DNA from: Tillus elongatus
Lineage: Eukaryota; Arthropoda; Insecta; Coleoptera; Cleridae
Reading direction: 5' to 3'
Length of the DNA: 64,000 nucleotides
Assembly: GCA_964006375.1 (NCBI GenBank)
Contig: OZ023262.1
Coordinates: forward strand, 95,934,976 to 95,998,975
In this document: positions 37,346 to 48,900 of the stretch, in pieces
Layout: each line of letters starts with the position of its first letter
How positions within the stretch are numbered: position 1 is the stretch's first letter
Position numbers and translations under genes: made by a program
Notes under the pieces: generated by a model
What the model saw: only the letters and a program-made list of their open reading frames with translations
The model's database searches: none
Told to the model about the DNA's origin: nothing

Positions 37346-39135
37346 TGTGTGACACACTTAAGATGAAGACACGCCTGTATTTTTTCTTTATTTTTAGGGA
37401 TAGCGATTTCATTTTTGTAAAGACGTGAAATGTCATTAGGCTGTTTGAATAGCCTACCCATTTTAAATGTCAGATGTCAACCCAGCCTACTATAATTTCA
37501 GGAATAGGGCCGGTTCTCTATATTTCGCAAGCCATTACAGATATAAAAAAAAGTTTTATTATAAAGTTATTTAGAATTCAAATTTGACTGCAGATACAGA
37601 GTTTCAAGTCAAAATTCGAATCTTTGCTTTTCTGTAAATTTTTAGACAGTCCAAATTTTCCATAAGATTTTAACAGGTAGATTACCATGGAAACAACAAA
37701 CATCGTTAATATCAAAAGAAAACAATGGTACGTGATTTATTCAACTCAACTTACACATAAACTCTAACAAAAGTTCAATTAAATTGAATATAAAATTATT
37801 ACATGTAGTCTGCTTCAACTAGCCCACATTCAAGCCTGATATATTTTTCGATTCGTTTACGATTATTGCTGGCAGCTTTTCTTAGTTCTGATATATTTAT
37901 TTCACGGCAAGCCTGCCTTATTTTCTCTCAAAGTTCCTCGCAACTTTGGGGCCTTTCTTTGTACACCTTATTCTTAACAGAACCCCAAAAACAGAAGTCT
38001 AGTGGCGTAGTGTCAGGAGACCGAGGAGGCCACTGTTCATAAGGACTATTTCTGCCAATCCATCTTGATGAAAAATGTAAATTTAGCTAATTTCTGACTA
38101 ACTGAGAGTTGTGAATGGATGCACCGTCTAATTGAAAATACATAGCTTTTCGCACGTTGATAGGTAAACCTTCGATACAGTCCCATAATTCATTATTAAA
38201 AAAATGAAGCAATCGATCTGCGTTTAAGGTGTCAAAAAAAAAAGACCAATTATTCTATCCCCTAAAATTCCACACCACGTATTAACTTTTTATGAATACT
38301 GGGCTTTACAACTGATAACCCAGTGAGGGTTTTCAGCAGATCAATATCTGGAATTTTGGGCACATACTATTCCATTGGTAATGAATGTTGCCTCGTCCGT
38401 AAATAAAATTTACCTTCATTCAGAAGGTTACGACTGCACAAACTTTGGCTTGAAAGGCTTTATTTTATGACGCACAAGGCATCTTCTGATTTTTTCTCTA
38501 TTTACATCAAATGCAACAGCCCTTTAACGTGAACTCATCTGGGGATTGGCTTAAGTTGAAGCCAAGATTATGCTATCATCACTACTTGTTCGATTTCTAA
38601 TAGCCGAGATATTGCTCACCACACTTCCCGTTTGAGAAAATCGTGCATTCAGAGCTGCTGCAGTTCCGTGCCTAATTGTACTTCTCTGTGGATGTCTCTG
38701 ATTGAATTCATCAGCAATTTCTCTACTATTTCGAACACCATCACCAAACAATCTTATTACTTCAATTTTTTCTCTCGCACTGAGACGTTCAACAGGCATT
38801 TTGCTGGCAGACTCACAGTTAATGTCAATTTGACATTTATCGCAATATTTTACAGGGTGCTAATTTGTTTCCATGACAATCTACCTGTTAAAATCTGATG
38901 GAAAATTTGGACTTGAAACTCGGCATCTGCAGTTAAAATTGAATTCTGAATAACTTTTTAAAGTAACTTTTTTTTGATATCCCGCATCGCGAAATATAGA
39001 GAACCGGCCCTATTCCTGAAATCATTGTAGGCTATTCAAACAGCCTAATGACGTTTTACGTCTGTAGAAAAAATGAAATCGCTATCTCTAAAAATAGAGA
39101 TAATACAGGCGTGTCTTCATCTTAAGTGTGTCACA

Positions 39136-39140
<5 letters not shown>
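37341..39140 (-). mobile_element. mariner-type element with ~300-bp TIRs inside a (TA)n array
   Basis: Ends are TACACTGTGTGACACAC (37341) and GTGTGTCACACTGTA (to 39140). The inverted homology extends to about 37700 on the left and 38860 on the right, with two small insertions on the left. TA arrays lie on both sides (37254-37340 and 39141-39212), as expected for a TA-targeting transposon landing in a TA microsatellite. Total length is 1.8 kb. Confidence 0.8.
37799..38799 (-). pseudogene. mariner-type transposase with DUF4817-like HTH, inactivated
   Basis: The N-terminus is open and clear: MPVERLSAREKIEVIRLFGD, then NSREIADEFNQRHPQRSTIRH, an HTH region typical of this insect group. Downstream, in broken frames, are ENPHWVIS and WCGILGDRIIGP-like blocks. 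A C-terminal NNRKRIEKYIRLECGLVEAD runs to a stop at 37799-37801. Several frameshifts and stops separate the parts, so the protein cannot be made whole. The catalytic Asp residues could not all be located. Confidence 0.75.
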
Positions 39141-39212
<72 letters not shown>

Positions 39213-39214
<2 letters not shown>

Positions 39215-39345
39215 GGAAAGTGACTCTGGATATGTATTCTAGGGGGCCTAGTTCGCGCGCGCTCATTTCAAGATTTTTTTTCAAAATTCAAAAGTCGCGA
39301 TCTCTTCATTAGTGAATTTTGTAAAGAAAATTCGTTAACACTAGT
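39213..39345 (+). repeat. GCAGC-TIR A block
   Basis: A block (ggaaagtgactctggatatg ...) with hairpin (cattagtgaattttgtaaag) directly after the (TA)n array that holds the mariner at 37341-39140. It contains a short (CG)-rich run, gcgcgcgctc. Confidence 0.6.
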
Positions 39346-40190
39346 GGGCCTGGTTTGCGCACGTTTAAAGAAATTTTTCCCACGAAAATGCACTGAAAAC
39401 ACGGTAATTATTTTCTGTATTCACAAAATAAACTACAGTCTTATAATAACGAAACATAATATCTGCCCATGAATACCCATTATATTTAGCACCCTAATCT
39501 CCTGTAATACTATAGCGATTATGTGAATATCAGAACCATTATAACCAAATAATGTTTTAAAGGGAAAACACCAGCTTGACTAAGATAAACGAGTGTAAGG
39601 TAAGACTTTTACGATATCTGGCAGGTATATAAGCCCTATCTAAAATCGATTTACTATTAAACTAATCCGGATAAGGCAAACTCGATGTATGTGACGTCAG
39701 CATGTGACCGTACTTGCTATCTTATTCTCTGAAATGGTGCAACTTTCAACCCTTTACATGATATACCAGAGCCACCGGATCTATTAAATTTATTTTAACA
39801 GTTCCATAGCTCACCCTAGTGCAACGCTACTACCGAAGTCACTTGCTTTAACTATCAGTGATTCTGATATGGAAGCGTCTAATGAGTTTTCTACTTAAAG
39901 TGACTATAAGCACAAATTTATGAAACCGCGTTGTGTATACGTATTTTAGTTTTAATTTACTTATATTGAGCAAGAAATTAAACGGGATAGCCCGTTTTGT
40001 TGCAATACAATGAGATAGGTCATTTTTATACCTAAAGTAATGTAGTGTCACAATCAATTAAATAAACAACTCTAACTGAAAATCACCGTATACATAATTA
40101 CAGTAGAAGACAAAGACCGGTTTCGTCACTGCTCATCGGTTCCTATATTTAAAATATCGTATTAATGTAAAGCCTTAACAAGATTATCTC
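39346..40190. other. no recognisable gene
   Basis: AT-rich DNA without modular blocks, apart from a second partial A block up to about 39390. A degenerate hammerhead-like motif lies at 40115-40142. Confidence 0.4.
40115..40142 (-). ncRNA. degenerate hammerhead-like motif
   Basis: The minus strand reads CCGATGAGCAGTGACGAAAC, then CGGTC. GAAA, the palindromic ACCGGT stem III and the GTC triplet are as in the 33-kb ribozymes. The core is CCGATGA instead of CTGATGA and stem II is not convincing. It is probably a relic of a Penelope-like element. Confidence 0.35.
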
Positions 40191-40191
40191 A

Positions 40192-40328
40192 TTTGTTAGT
40201 GAATGTTTTTGAAAAAATCACTAATGAGGAGATCTTAACTCTTGAATTTTGAAATAATTTCCTTAAATGGGCTCGAATTAGGCGCCCTAGAAATTGTTCT
40301 ATCTAATATCCGGGGTCATTTTCAATTA

Positions 40329-40402
<74 letters not shown>
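40192..40402 (-). repeat. GCAGC-TIR A block and (TA)n array
   Basis: Reverse A block with hairpin (agtgaatgtttttgaaaaaa ..) followed by (TA)n at 40331-40402. The mariner-type element at 40403-51909 inserted in this array; TA repeats continue at 51910. Confidence 0.6.
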
Positions 40403-40405
<3 letters not shown>

Positions 40406-40784
40406 TGGATGGCGCATTGAAAACGAAACAGACCGATTTGCGTCCAGAGAATATTTTTTTTAAGAAACGCTGAAACACGTCAATTTTAATATTGAGGGGG
40501 ACATGTTTTGACACAAAACTCAACTTTGTCACATCAACCCCTTAAGGGTGGTGATAACAACCCTTATATTTTAAATAGGGAACATGAGTCGAGTGTTACA
40601 TCATATATAAACGCATTTCACTCATTGCGATAAGAAATAGGCTGATAGTGAATGTTTTGTTGGTTTGTAAACAAAAAATTGACTATCAGAACATTTCTTA
40701 TCGGAATGAGAGAAATGCGGTTTTATTATTTCAGTTTATCGGTCGGTTTGATACTTGATAGTACTACCGAAAATTAATTTCACA

Positions 40785-41854
40785 ATGGTGTATTCTGTAG
40801 AAGAAAGAGTTGTTATAATTACTCTTTAAAAAATAACGATGATTATGTCAACCGTACCGCAAATTTGTTTATTGAACGACATCCGAACAGACATGTTAAC
40901 AGAAAATACATTTTGGAGTTAGTTGCAAAGTTTCGACAAAGTGGTTCAGTAGCCAACAAAAAAACGGGATCCTGAACGTGAATTTTCGGTTAGAAATGAG
41001 ACTACTGAGATTGAAGTTTTAGGACAAATTGCTGCAGACCCAACTTTGGCCACGAGAAAATTGGCCACTGTTTCAAACATCAAAAGAAGAACTATTTAGC
41101 GAATATTGAAGCACCATAAATTTCACCCGTATAAAATTCATCTTGTACAACTGAATGAGGATTATTTTGATCGGCGGCTGGAGTTTTGTGAAGTTACGAC
41201 TGCACGAATAGCTGATAACTGGAACTTTCTGTTTAATATCTGTTTTTTAGACGAGTGTACGTTTTTATTAAACTCTACAGTCAATCGTCATAATTGTCGT
41301 TATTGGGCAGATAATGATCCAAGAAATTTTCACGAAGTCCACACTCAAACTCCACAGAAATTAAATGTCTGGACTGGCATTTTTGGAGACCGTTTAATCG
41401 GACCAATTTTTCTTGAGGGCAATTTGGGTGACGAAACGTATTTGGAGTTACTAGAAGATATCGTTTACCCTCTACTAATTGTCATTGTTGAAAATGATGA
41501 TCGCTGTCAAGAAAATCAATTAGTGTTTCAACAAGATGGAGCTCCTCCGCATTTTTCACAACGTGTTAGGGAGTTTTTGAACAGGAAGTTTCCAAGACAA
41601 TGGACAATGGTGCTATTGAGTGGCCCCCTAGATCACCGGAGGTAACTGCTTTAGACTTCCTTCTATGGGGCCGTTTAAAGAGTAGAATTTACGCAACAGA
41701 ACGAGAGTCTCTGGAAAAATTACGACGACGCAGTGTTGAAGAATGCCGTCTAATAACTCCACAAATGCTCCAGAATGTCAGAGCTCGTATTGAACCAAAT
41801 TTGTACTTTTGTATTGAAGCTCGTGTTCAACAATTTGAACACTTACTTAACTGA
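40785..41854 (+). pseudogene. mariner-type transposase (DUF4817 group), inactivated
   Basis: It would catalyse TA-targeted cut-and-paste transposition. The N-terminus starts MVYSVEERVVIITL. After a frameshift near 40828 comes ERHPNRHVNRKYILELVAKF. The linker LATRKLATVSNIKRRTI ends at a TAG (about 41097). The catalytic part shows CFLDECTFL, WTGIFGDRLIGPIFL, FQQDGAPPHF and, after a small deletion near 41605, EWPPRSPEVTALDFLLWG. Third Asp spacing is compatible with DD41D once the deletion is allowed for. It ends VQQFEHLLN, 18 bp before the left LTR. Four disruptions make it non-functional. Confidence 0.85.
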
Positions 41855-41872
41855 ATAAATATTTTTGAAAGT

Positions 41873-44310
41873 TGTTACGTGTAAAATTCACCTTAAGCAT
41901 ATTAACATCATTAACTACACGTAGCAGGCAAAATAAACAAAAACACCCCATATAATTATTCGGTTTCATATTGTTATTGGTTTAGGGACAGCTGTGAACG
42001 AACATCTTTAATTTGTTATCTACATTCATTCAGTTTCAATTTCTAGAAGTCGAGATTTACCACCGAAACAGTCGACAACGGCAGAGTACACTGTCTTGTG
42101 AAGGCATGGTTGCCAGCACGTCATTAATTTATTGTCTGTCTAACTTTAGCTGGTTGGAAATTACTGAATTATGTGTTAATGTAGTGAGATAAATTCTTGC
42201 ATGCAGAACTGTGGTTACAACGGTCTCTATAAGCTGTGGAAGAAGTTTATTATCGAGATTAATATTGGAAGTTAGGTGTGTTACATATGTCGAGGTCTTG
42301 CGGTCGAAGCCCGAATTTCCCCATTCGTGTAAATGTCGCAACTCTGCGGTATTAAGTTATTCGTTGCCAGAGTTTGATATTTTTGATGGAAGAACGGGAC
42401 ACCATTTCTTGTCGTCTTTTTTTGTTGACCGATAGCGAATCAGCAAGATTAGCTATGACCTGGGAGAGAAAACATTTTTGAGAAAAAAAGGTTGGTTTTG
42501 AAAACGGTGGAAGAAGCAATTTAATTTGAGTGTGTGGCAAGATTTCAGCTAGAAAAAAGAAACAGGCAAGTGGGCCATTCATCCTAGTTTGGAGATTAAT
42601 TTCTAGGCTGTAAAACGATTATAGTATTCTGGAGGTTCGGGAAGTTGAAGCGAATTAGTCGCATAGTACTTGAATACTATAATATTCCCGTGGTGGAGAG
42701 TAAATGTCACATACGTAAAGCCGAAAAAGCAAGTGGCTTTGTGGCTTGTTTTCAATCAGAACCGGCTTGTCTAACTGTGGTCAACAAAACACCTTGACAT
42801 AACATAGAAACCCTCAGGATTTGGAGGTAATACCCAACTCGTAGTTTTTTTTATGTGTAACTAAGGCGTGTTTTCTCTTTCTATTTGTTACAGGGTTTTG
42901 GTTTTAGCTTTTGGTTTTAGCCTTTGGTTTTAGCTTTAGTTTCAGTTTTTGTCTTGCTTTAATTGATTTTATAGTGCCTAATCGACAAGCAATAGGCCTA
43001 CATATTGTCTTAAACTAACGAGTGGTCAATGGGAGAATAAGAATATTGGTATGGTACCATTTTATGGCGCAAATTCAATTATAAGCCATTCCCAGCAACA
43101 TCAGATTGCCGAGGACATTTCGTTGTTGAGTAGAGGAAGTACAGGTGGCCGGAAGGTACCGACACAGTGGACAGTAGATATTTTGTTAGCGAAAAATCGA
43201 CCAGAGAAGGTTCACTGGAGACCAGACCTTACAGGTAGTAGTCTTTAAGTTGTATTGTTAATAAAGAACTCAATTTGTTTGTTTGGACTTTTAAATCCAG
43301 TATTAAGCTGTGACTTTACTTATGGTGGTCAAGTTTTGGAATTCAAAGATAAAGTTTTAACGATAACACAATAGGATAAGATACCCAGCTTTTTATTTGA
43401 ACCCTACACGTTAGCTGATGATTTATATTCACATTATCATTAATATAATTGCTTTGAGTTTGATAAAGTATTATCATTATTTAGGCTACCATTTGATACA
43501 CCTTTTCATATTTTAACATCTTTGTAAGCTGATCGTGATCACGAAAGGACACAAATTTCCATTTGATTTAGCTTAGTTACTTTTATTGTTGCGTTTGAAT
43601 TACTTGACTTGTTATTGCTTACCATACGAACGTTAGTAGCTTAAAGCTATTTGTTTAGCAGTAAATTATTGAGATATAGCAAGTGAGTCATTTTGCGGAC
43701 TCTGTTATTCATTTAACATACATGCTAGCAATTTATAGGTTATATATGTGTATATATAATACTGTTTTTGATCTGTCTGACCACTTGTAGGCATCATCTG
43801 GATTTTATAATAAACTAGAATTTTATTTTATATATATATTTGTGTGTCGTTTGTTCTGCACTCACCTCTCACTCCCGTATTAGTAACGTTAGGTGCTGTT
43901 TAGTGTTTGTCAGCTTCTACGTAAGCCTTTAAGATATTCCAACTGTAAGATTTCGTTCCCACATTTGTACATTCCGACGTATAAGCCTGCGATTTTAGGT
44001 GCAGCTGCCAGGGAGGTCCAAGGAGTTCTTGGTTGTGTTGGATTCTTGGTAAGCTGGATTTCGTAATTAACATCTCTTATAAATATCCGGAACTAGGTGT
44101 AAAACAATCAAGTGGCGCCCTCATAGAGTAACACCTTATAAAGAACCCTGCCCATCTTCACTGTATAAAAGCTAGGGGCCACCTAGATTTCCGGTAACGT
44201 TGACCTTTCTATCGATCGTCGTATGTAGGTTGTTTGACTCTCAAACGTGGTAAAGGTTTTTAGGAACAGGGATTCCTAGGATCGATTTAAAGAGATAGTG
44301 GGCGGTCACA
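41873..44310 (+). repeat. left LTR (2,438 bp)
   Basis: Starts TGTTACGTGTAAAATTCACC and ends GTGGGCGGTCACA. A TATA-box-like TATAAAAG lies at 44164-44171 and an AATAAA at 43260-43265. The interior contains a 65-residue open frame (43051-43248) ending just before that AATAAA; its meaning is unknown. Every position has its counterpart 7,226 bp downstream. Confidence 0.93.
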
Positions 44311-44314
44311 TATT

Positions 44315-44332
44315 TGGCGCCCAACGTGGGGC
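44315..44332 (+). promoter_or_regulatory. primer binding site, tRNA-Lys type
   Basis: TGGCGCCCAACGTGGGGC lies 4 bp after the left LTR. It matches the 18-nt site complementary to the 3' end of the tRNA-Lys isoacceptor that primes several retroviruses (Lys1,2 type). Reverse transcription of the minus strand would start here. Confidence 0.9.
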
Positions 44333-44606
44333 TCGATTCAGCTCAAAAAGGGCTTATTTTTTTGGGTTTTTAGAGATTTTGGAAGCCGTAGTATTGGACT
44401 TGAACTTTTGTGTAGTTGTGAGAGTAGGGCTTTGGGGAGTAAAGTCGTTTGGTTTTGGCGTATTGATCTTGCCGATGTACGGTGTTGTTAGCTTTCTCAA
44501 CTAATCGGGTGTGAGAGTGCAGACTGCATTTATTTTTTTTATTTTTTTTTACTGTATTGTTAGGTAGTTATCTTGATTCCAGTGTGGGTTTATTTTTTTT
44601 CCAATC

Positions 44607-45938
44607 ATGGCTCGTCGTATGGATGTATATAGACTGGACAAAGAAGAGCTCGTATATGAATTAACGGTACGTGGCATAGCTACTGGCACGGTGGAAGATA
44701 TGCGCGGTCGTTTAACCTTAGCGCGCCAAATGGAAAAGTCTGGCGATAGTCTACATTATCCTAAGTATCCATTTACGTTTGAGGAAGATCTTGGTGTTGT
44801 GCAGGGAAAACTGGAAGGCGTGTTGGCTGTCTTAGAAGAATTTCAAGGAGATAGCAAGGACAAGCAGTTTCTAAAATTGCAGACAAAGTTGGCTCACATA
44901 TTGGGAAGGATAGATAATATGGAATCTGCGGATGAAGAAAAGAAGAAGACTCGAGGTGAATTACTTGCTCGTACGTTATCGATGATTGACCAGCTCAACA
45001 CCAAAGCGTCAAAAGTCGGGAGTGAAACACAACCTACTCCTTTAGGTTTGCAAGTAATGGAAGCATCTTTAGGGAATCAGTTGAAGTTCGAAACCCCTCA
45101 GTCGTGTTCTTCACCCATGATGTCTGCTGCGCAGTCGCTTAACGCGTCGTTGATTAAGCCGGTGCTCCCTCACAAGTGGAACTTGAGGTTTGGTGGAGAC
45201 AGAAGAGGACTGTCTGTGACTGCTTTCTTCGAACGTGTCGAGGAAATGAGAAAGGCCAGAAATGTCAGTAAGGAGATCCTATTGGAGTCAGGAATAGATT
45301 TATTCGAGGGTAGAGCATATGAATTTTATCAGGATGCTAGGAGTGAAGTGTCCCAGTGGGATGAACTTGTAGGAAGATTCAAGGAAGAATATCAACCCGT
45401 TTTTTATAGCGAGAAGCTTCTGGATGAGATAAAGAAGAGAAAACAAGGAGCAGATGAGACCATAGGAACTTATTTGGCTATTATGTCGAAATACTTTCAA
45501 AGATTGCAATGTCAAGTCTCGGAGGAAACGAGGTTGAGTCTCCTAATGCGCAACTTAGCACCGATGTATCGTAGCCAACTGGGTGCTATGGAAATAAATT
45601 CAATCGCCCAGCTGCGTACTTTGTGCAAGAGGATAGAACAACGATCCCAGGCTGGTGAGTTTGCACATCCGCCAAAAAAAGAGCAGATTTTGGAGCCTGA
45701 TTTGGCATACGTGGGTTTGGAAGAGAAGACCGAGAGACTGCAAGTATCGTCTAACCAGGGTGGGCGTAGCCAGACGAGGCATAGTCCCGTCGTCTGTTTC
45801 AACTGTAGGAAGCCAGGCCACATAGCAGCAGGTTGTACCGAGAGAAATAGACTCATCTGCCACAAGTGCAATAGGGAAGGCCACATTGCTCGTAATTGTC
45901 CCAGAGGTTTTTCGGGAAACGGAGTGCAGCGCTCTTAG
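44607..45938 (+). CDS. gag: Gag structural protein of the gypsy element
   Basis: The 443-residue protein would form the virus-like particle and bind genomic RNA. The N-terminus (RLDKEELVYELTVRGIATGT) looks like a SAP-type helix pair. Residues of about 190-350 are a capsid-like retrotransposon gag region (e.g. GLSVTAFFERVEEMRKARNV, EETRLSLLMRNLAPMYRSQL). Two CCHC zinc knuckles follow: CFNCRKPGHIAAGC (397-410) and CHKCNREGHIARNC (418-431). The ATG at 44607 is the first in frame after the primer site and lies about 300 bp from the LTR. The last 43 bp overlap pol in the -1 frame, with a slippery site inside. No stops or frameshifts interrupt it. Confidence 0.92.
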   Translation: MARRMDVYRLDKEELVYELTVRGIATGTVEDMRGRLTLARQMEKSGDSLHYPKYPFTFEEDLGVVQGKLEGVLAVLEEFQGDSKDKQFLKLQTKLAHILGRIDNMESADEEKKKTRGELLARTLSMIDQLNTKASKVGSETQPTPLGLQVMEASLGNQLKFETPQSCSSPMMSAAQSLNASLIKPVLPHKWNLRFGGDRRGLSVTAFFERVEEMRKARNVSKEILLESGIDLFEGRAYEFYQDARSEVSQWDELVGRFKEEYQPVFYSEKLLDEIKKRKQGADETIGTYLAIMSKYFQRLQCQVSEETRLSLLMRNLAPMYRSQLGAMEINSIAQLRTLCKRIEQRSQAGEFAHPPKKEQILEPDLAYVGLEEKTERLQVSSNQGGRSQTRHSPVVCFNCRKPGHIAAGCTERNRLICHKCNREGHIARNCPRGFSGNGVQRS

Positions 45939-48900
45939 AGAGTCGAGCTGATAGTGCTGCCGTTAAGTACTCGACTACTGTCAAACCTGTTTTAGATTTC
46001 ATCATTGACCATGCACAGAACGATGAAAGGCCTCACCTTAGAGTGGACATATTAGGGATTACCTTGCTTGGACTCCTAGATTCCGGGGCGTCGAGAACAA
46101 TTTTAGGTGGACCAGGTTGGGACCGTATCGCGAAGTTGCGAATACCCCTGGACGAATCGAAGAAGACATCATGCACAGTCGCTAATGGAGAGAAATGTGA
46201 AAGTATTGGTACGTGTGAATTACCAATGAAGGTTCGTGAGCGTCTAAAGTTTATAGAGGTGATGGTTGTCCCTGAACTACCACATGTTTTGATTTTGGGA
46301 GCAGACTTTTGGATAAGGATGGGGATTGTTCCTGATCTGAGGCATAACGAGTGGCAATTTTCTAACTGTCCTGAAGTAAGCACAGTAGATATAGCTGATC
46401 AGTCAGTCTTGGAAGTTGGACAGAAGAAGCAGTTGGAGGAGTTAATCAACAAGAAGAAGACTTTGCTCGGAAATAGTTTGGGTTGTACAAATATGACGGA
46501 ACATGTGATCAAGACTAATGCACCACCGATTAAGCAGAGATACTATAGGGTATCCCCAGTGCTTCAGAAATACATCGATGAAGAATTAGAAGATATGTTG
46601 AAGAACGATGTCATAGAACCTAGCAGTAGTCCGTGGGCGTCGCCAATAGTTCTTGTAAAGAAGAAGGATGGTTGTTATAGGTTCTGTGTCGACTACAGGA
46701 AGCTTAATGCAGTGACCGAACGTGATGGCTATCCATTGCCAATGGTTACAGACACGTTAGACAAGCTTCGAGATGCGAAGTATCTTTCTAGTTTGGATCT
46801 GAAGAGTGCATTTTTCCAAGTCCCTGTTGCCGAGTCTTCAAGACCGTATACTGCGTTTACCGTCCCCAATAGAGGACTATTTCAGTTTAAAAGGATGCCA
46901 TTTGGCCTGCATAATTCTCCTGCAACATGGCAGCGTTTGATCGATCGTGTGTTAGGATCGGACCTGGAACCTTACGTGTTTGTATATTTAGACGATGTAG
47001 TGATCACGACTCCAAGTTTTGAAAAGCACCTCGAAGTGTTAGAGGAAGTGTTTGAACGCCTGAGAAGAGCCAATCTAACCGTCAATTGGGAGAAAAGTCA
47101 GTTTTGTAAGCCCGAGATGAAGTACTTGGGTTACGTGGTGGATAGAGAAGGGTTAAGAGTGGACCCTGATAAGGTCAGAGCAATGATCGAGCTACCTACT
47201 CCGACCAATGTGAGGGAAGTGAGACGTGTACTAGGTATGCTGTCCTGGTATAGAAGATTTTGTCCTGATTTTTCTACTGTGGTCGCACCAATCACAGGGT
47301 TGCTGAAGAAAAGTACTAAGTTTTGTTGGACTCCTGAGTGTGATAGATCTTTCAGGAAGATTAAGGAGTTGTTGATATCTGCACCTGTTCTGGGTTGTCC
47401 AGATTATTCTTTACCGTTTGTTGTACACACAGATGCATCGGGCTATGGTATTGGTGCGATGTTATCTCAGACGCATCCAGATGGTGATCGTGTGATTTGT
47501 TACTTGAGTCGTTCTCTGTCACGCCAAGAACGTAATTATTCCACGACAGAACGAGAGTGTTTAGCGGTTCTGTGGGGAATAGAAAAACTGCGTCCTTACA
47601 TCGAGGGAGTAAAGTTTACTGTCATCACCGATCATTATAGCTTGAAATGGTTACATAGCCTCAAGGATCCATCAGGAAGACTTGCAAGATGGGCTGTACG
47701 CTTGCAGCAGTATGATTTTGAGATTGTTCATAGGAAAGGCAAAGACCACGTAGTACCGGATGTACTGAGCAGATCTGTACCAGTGTTAGACGTCCTGAAC
47801 AGTGTGGAGACAGAGACGAAGACTACAGACAAGTGGTATTTGAAGATGATAGAGCGGGTACAAACTACACCTCTGAAGTTTGGGAATTGGAGATTGTCAG
47901 GTGACAAGTTGTATAAGTACGTGAGGCAAGATTATCCAGCACTTACGCCTAAGCAAGATGTTTGGAAGATTGTCGTTCCTAAAGACCAGCGACGAAGACT
48001 CTTGTCAGAAGCTCACGATCCAGCTACATCGGGTCATATGGGAGTCTATAAAACCTACTCAAGGTTAACTGATAGATATTATTGGCCGAAGATGCGACAG
48101 AACGTTGCGAACTATGTCCGCAAGTGTACCATATGTGCTGCGCACAAGGTGGATCAACGAGGTCCCAAGGACATGATGGTGTCGCATGCTAAACCGTCGA
48201 GACCGTGGGAGATGATATCAGTGGATTTAGTGGGTCCTTTACCACGTTCATCGAAAGCCAATAGTTTTATCCTGGTTGTCACAGATTATTTGAGCAAGTT
48301 TGTGTTAACCTTCGCTTTGAGGAAGTCCATCACCGACACGATTATTAGAAGTCTGGAAGAAGGTGTATTTCTGTTATTTGGCGTACCGAAGATGATAATG
48401 TGTGATAATGGTCCCCAATTTAAAAGTTCAGCTTTCAAAAGGTTTGCCGAGAAATACCAGTGCAATTTGAAGTTTAGCGCGAATTACCATCCGCGCGCAA
48501 ACCCTACCGAGCGAACTAATCGTACAATCAAGACCATGTTGGCAATGTATGTGAATGATAACCACAAGAAGTGGGATGCTGGGCTACAACAGGTGACTTG
48601 TGCTGTGAGAACATCTCGACATGAGACGACTAGATTGTCACCGTATTATGTCAATTTTGGGCGATGTATGGCATTGTCAGGAGCGGACTACCAGAATCAG
48701 ATTGATTTGGACGGCGAGGATGAAGATGTGTTGGTTGACAAGAGCAGGAACATCGTGTTCAAGGAGGTGTACAGGGACGTGAAACAGAGACTGGAGAAGG
48801 CTACTAAGAAGGCTGTGGCGAGGTATAACATGCGCAGACGTTATGAAGAGTATGAGGTGGATCAACCTGCGATGAGGAGGAATTACGTGTTGTCAGATGC

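Noticed and set aside
45300..45886. Minus-strand open frames across gag (71, 124 and 94 aa) and pol (e.g. 46033-46383, 48677-48865)
   Set aside because: They are antisense shadows of well-supported gag and pol reading frames.
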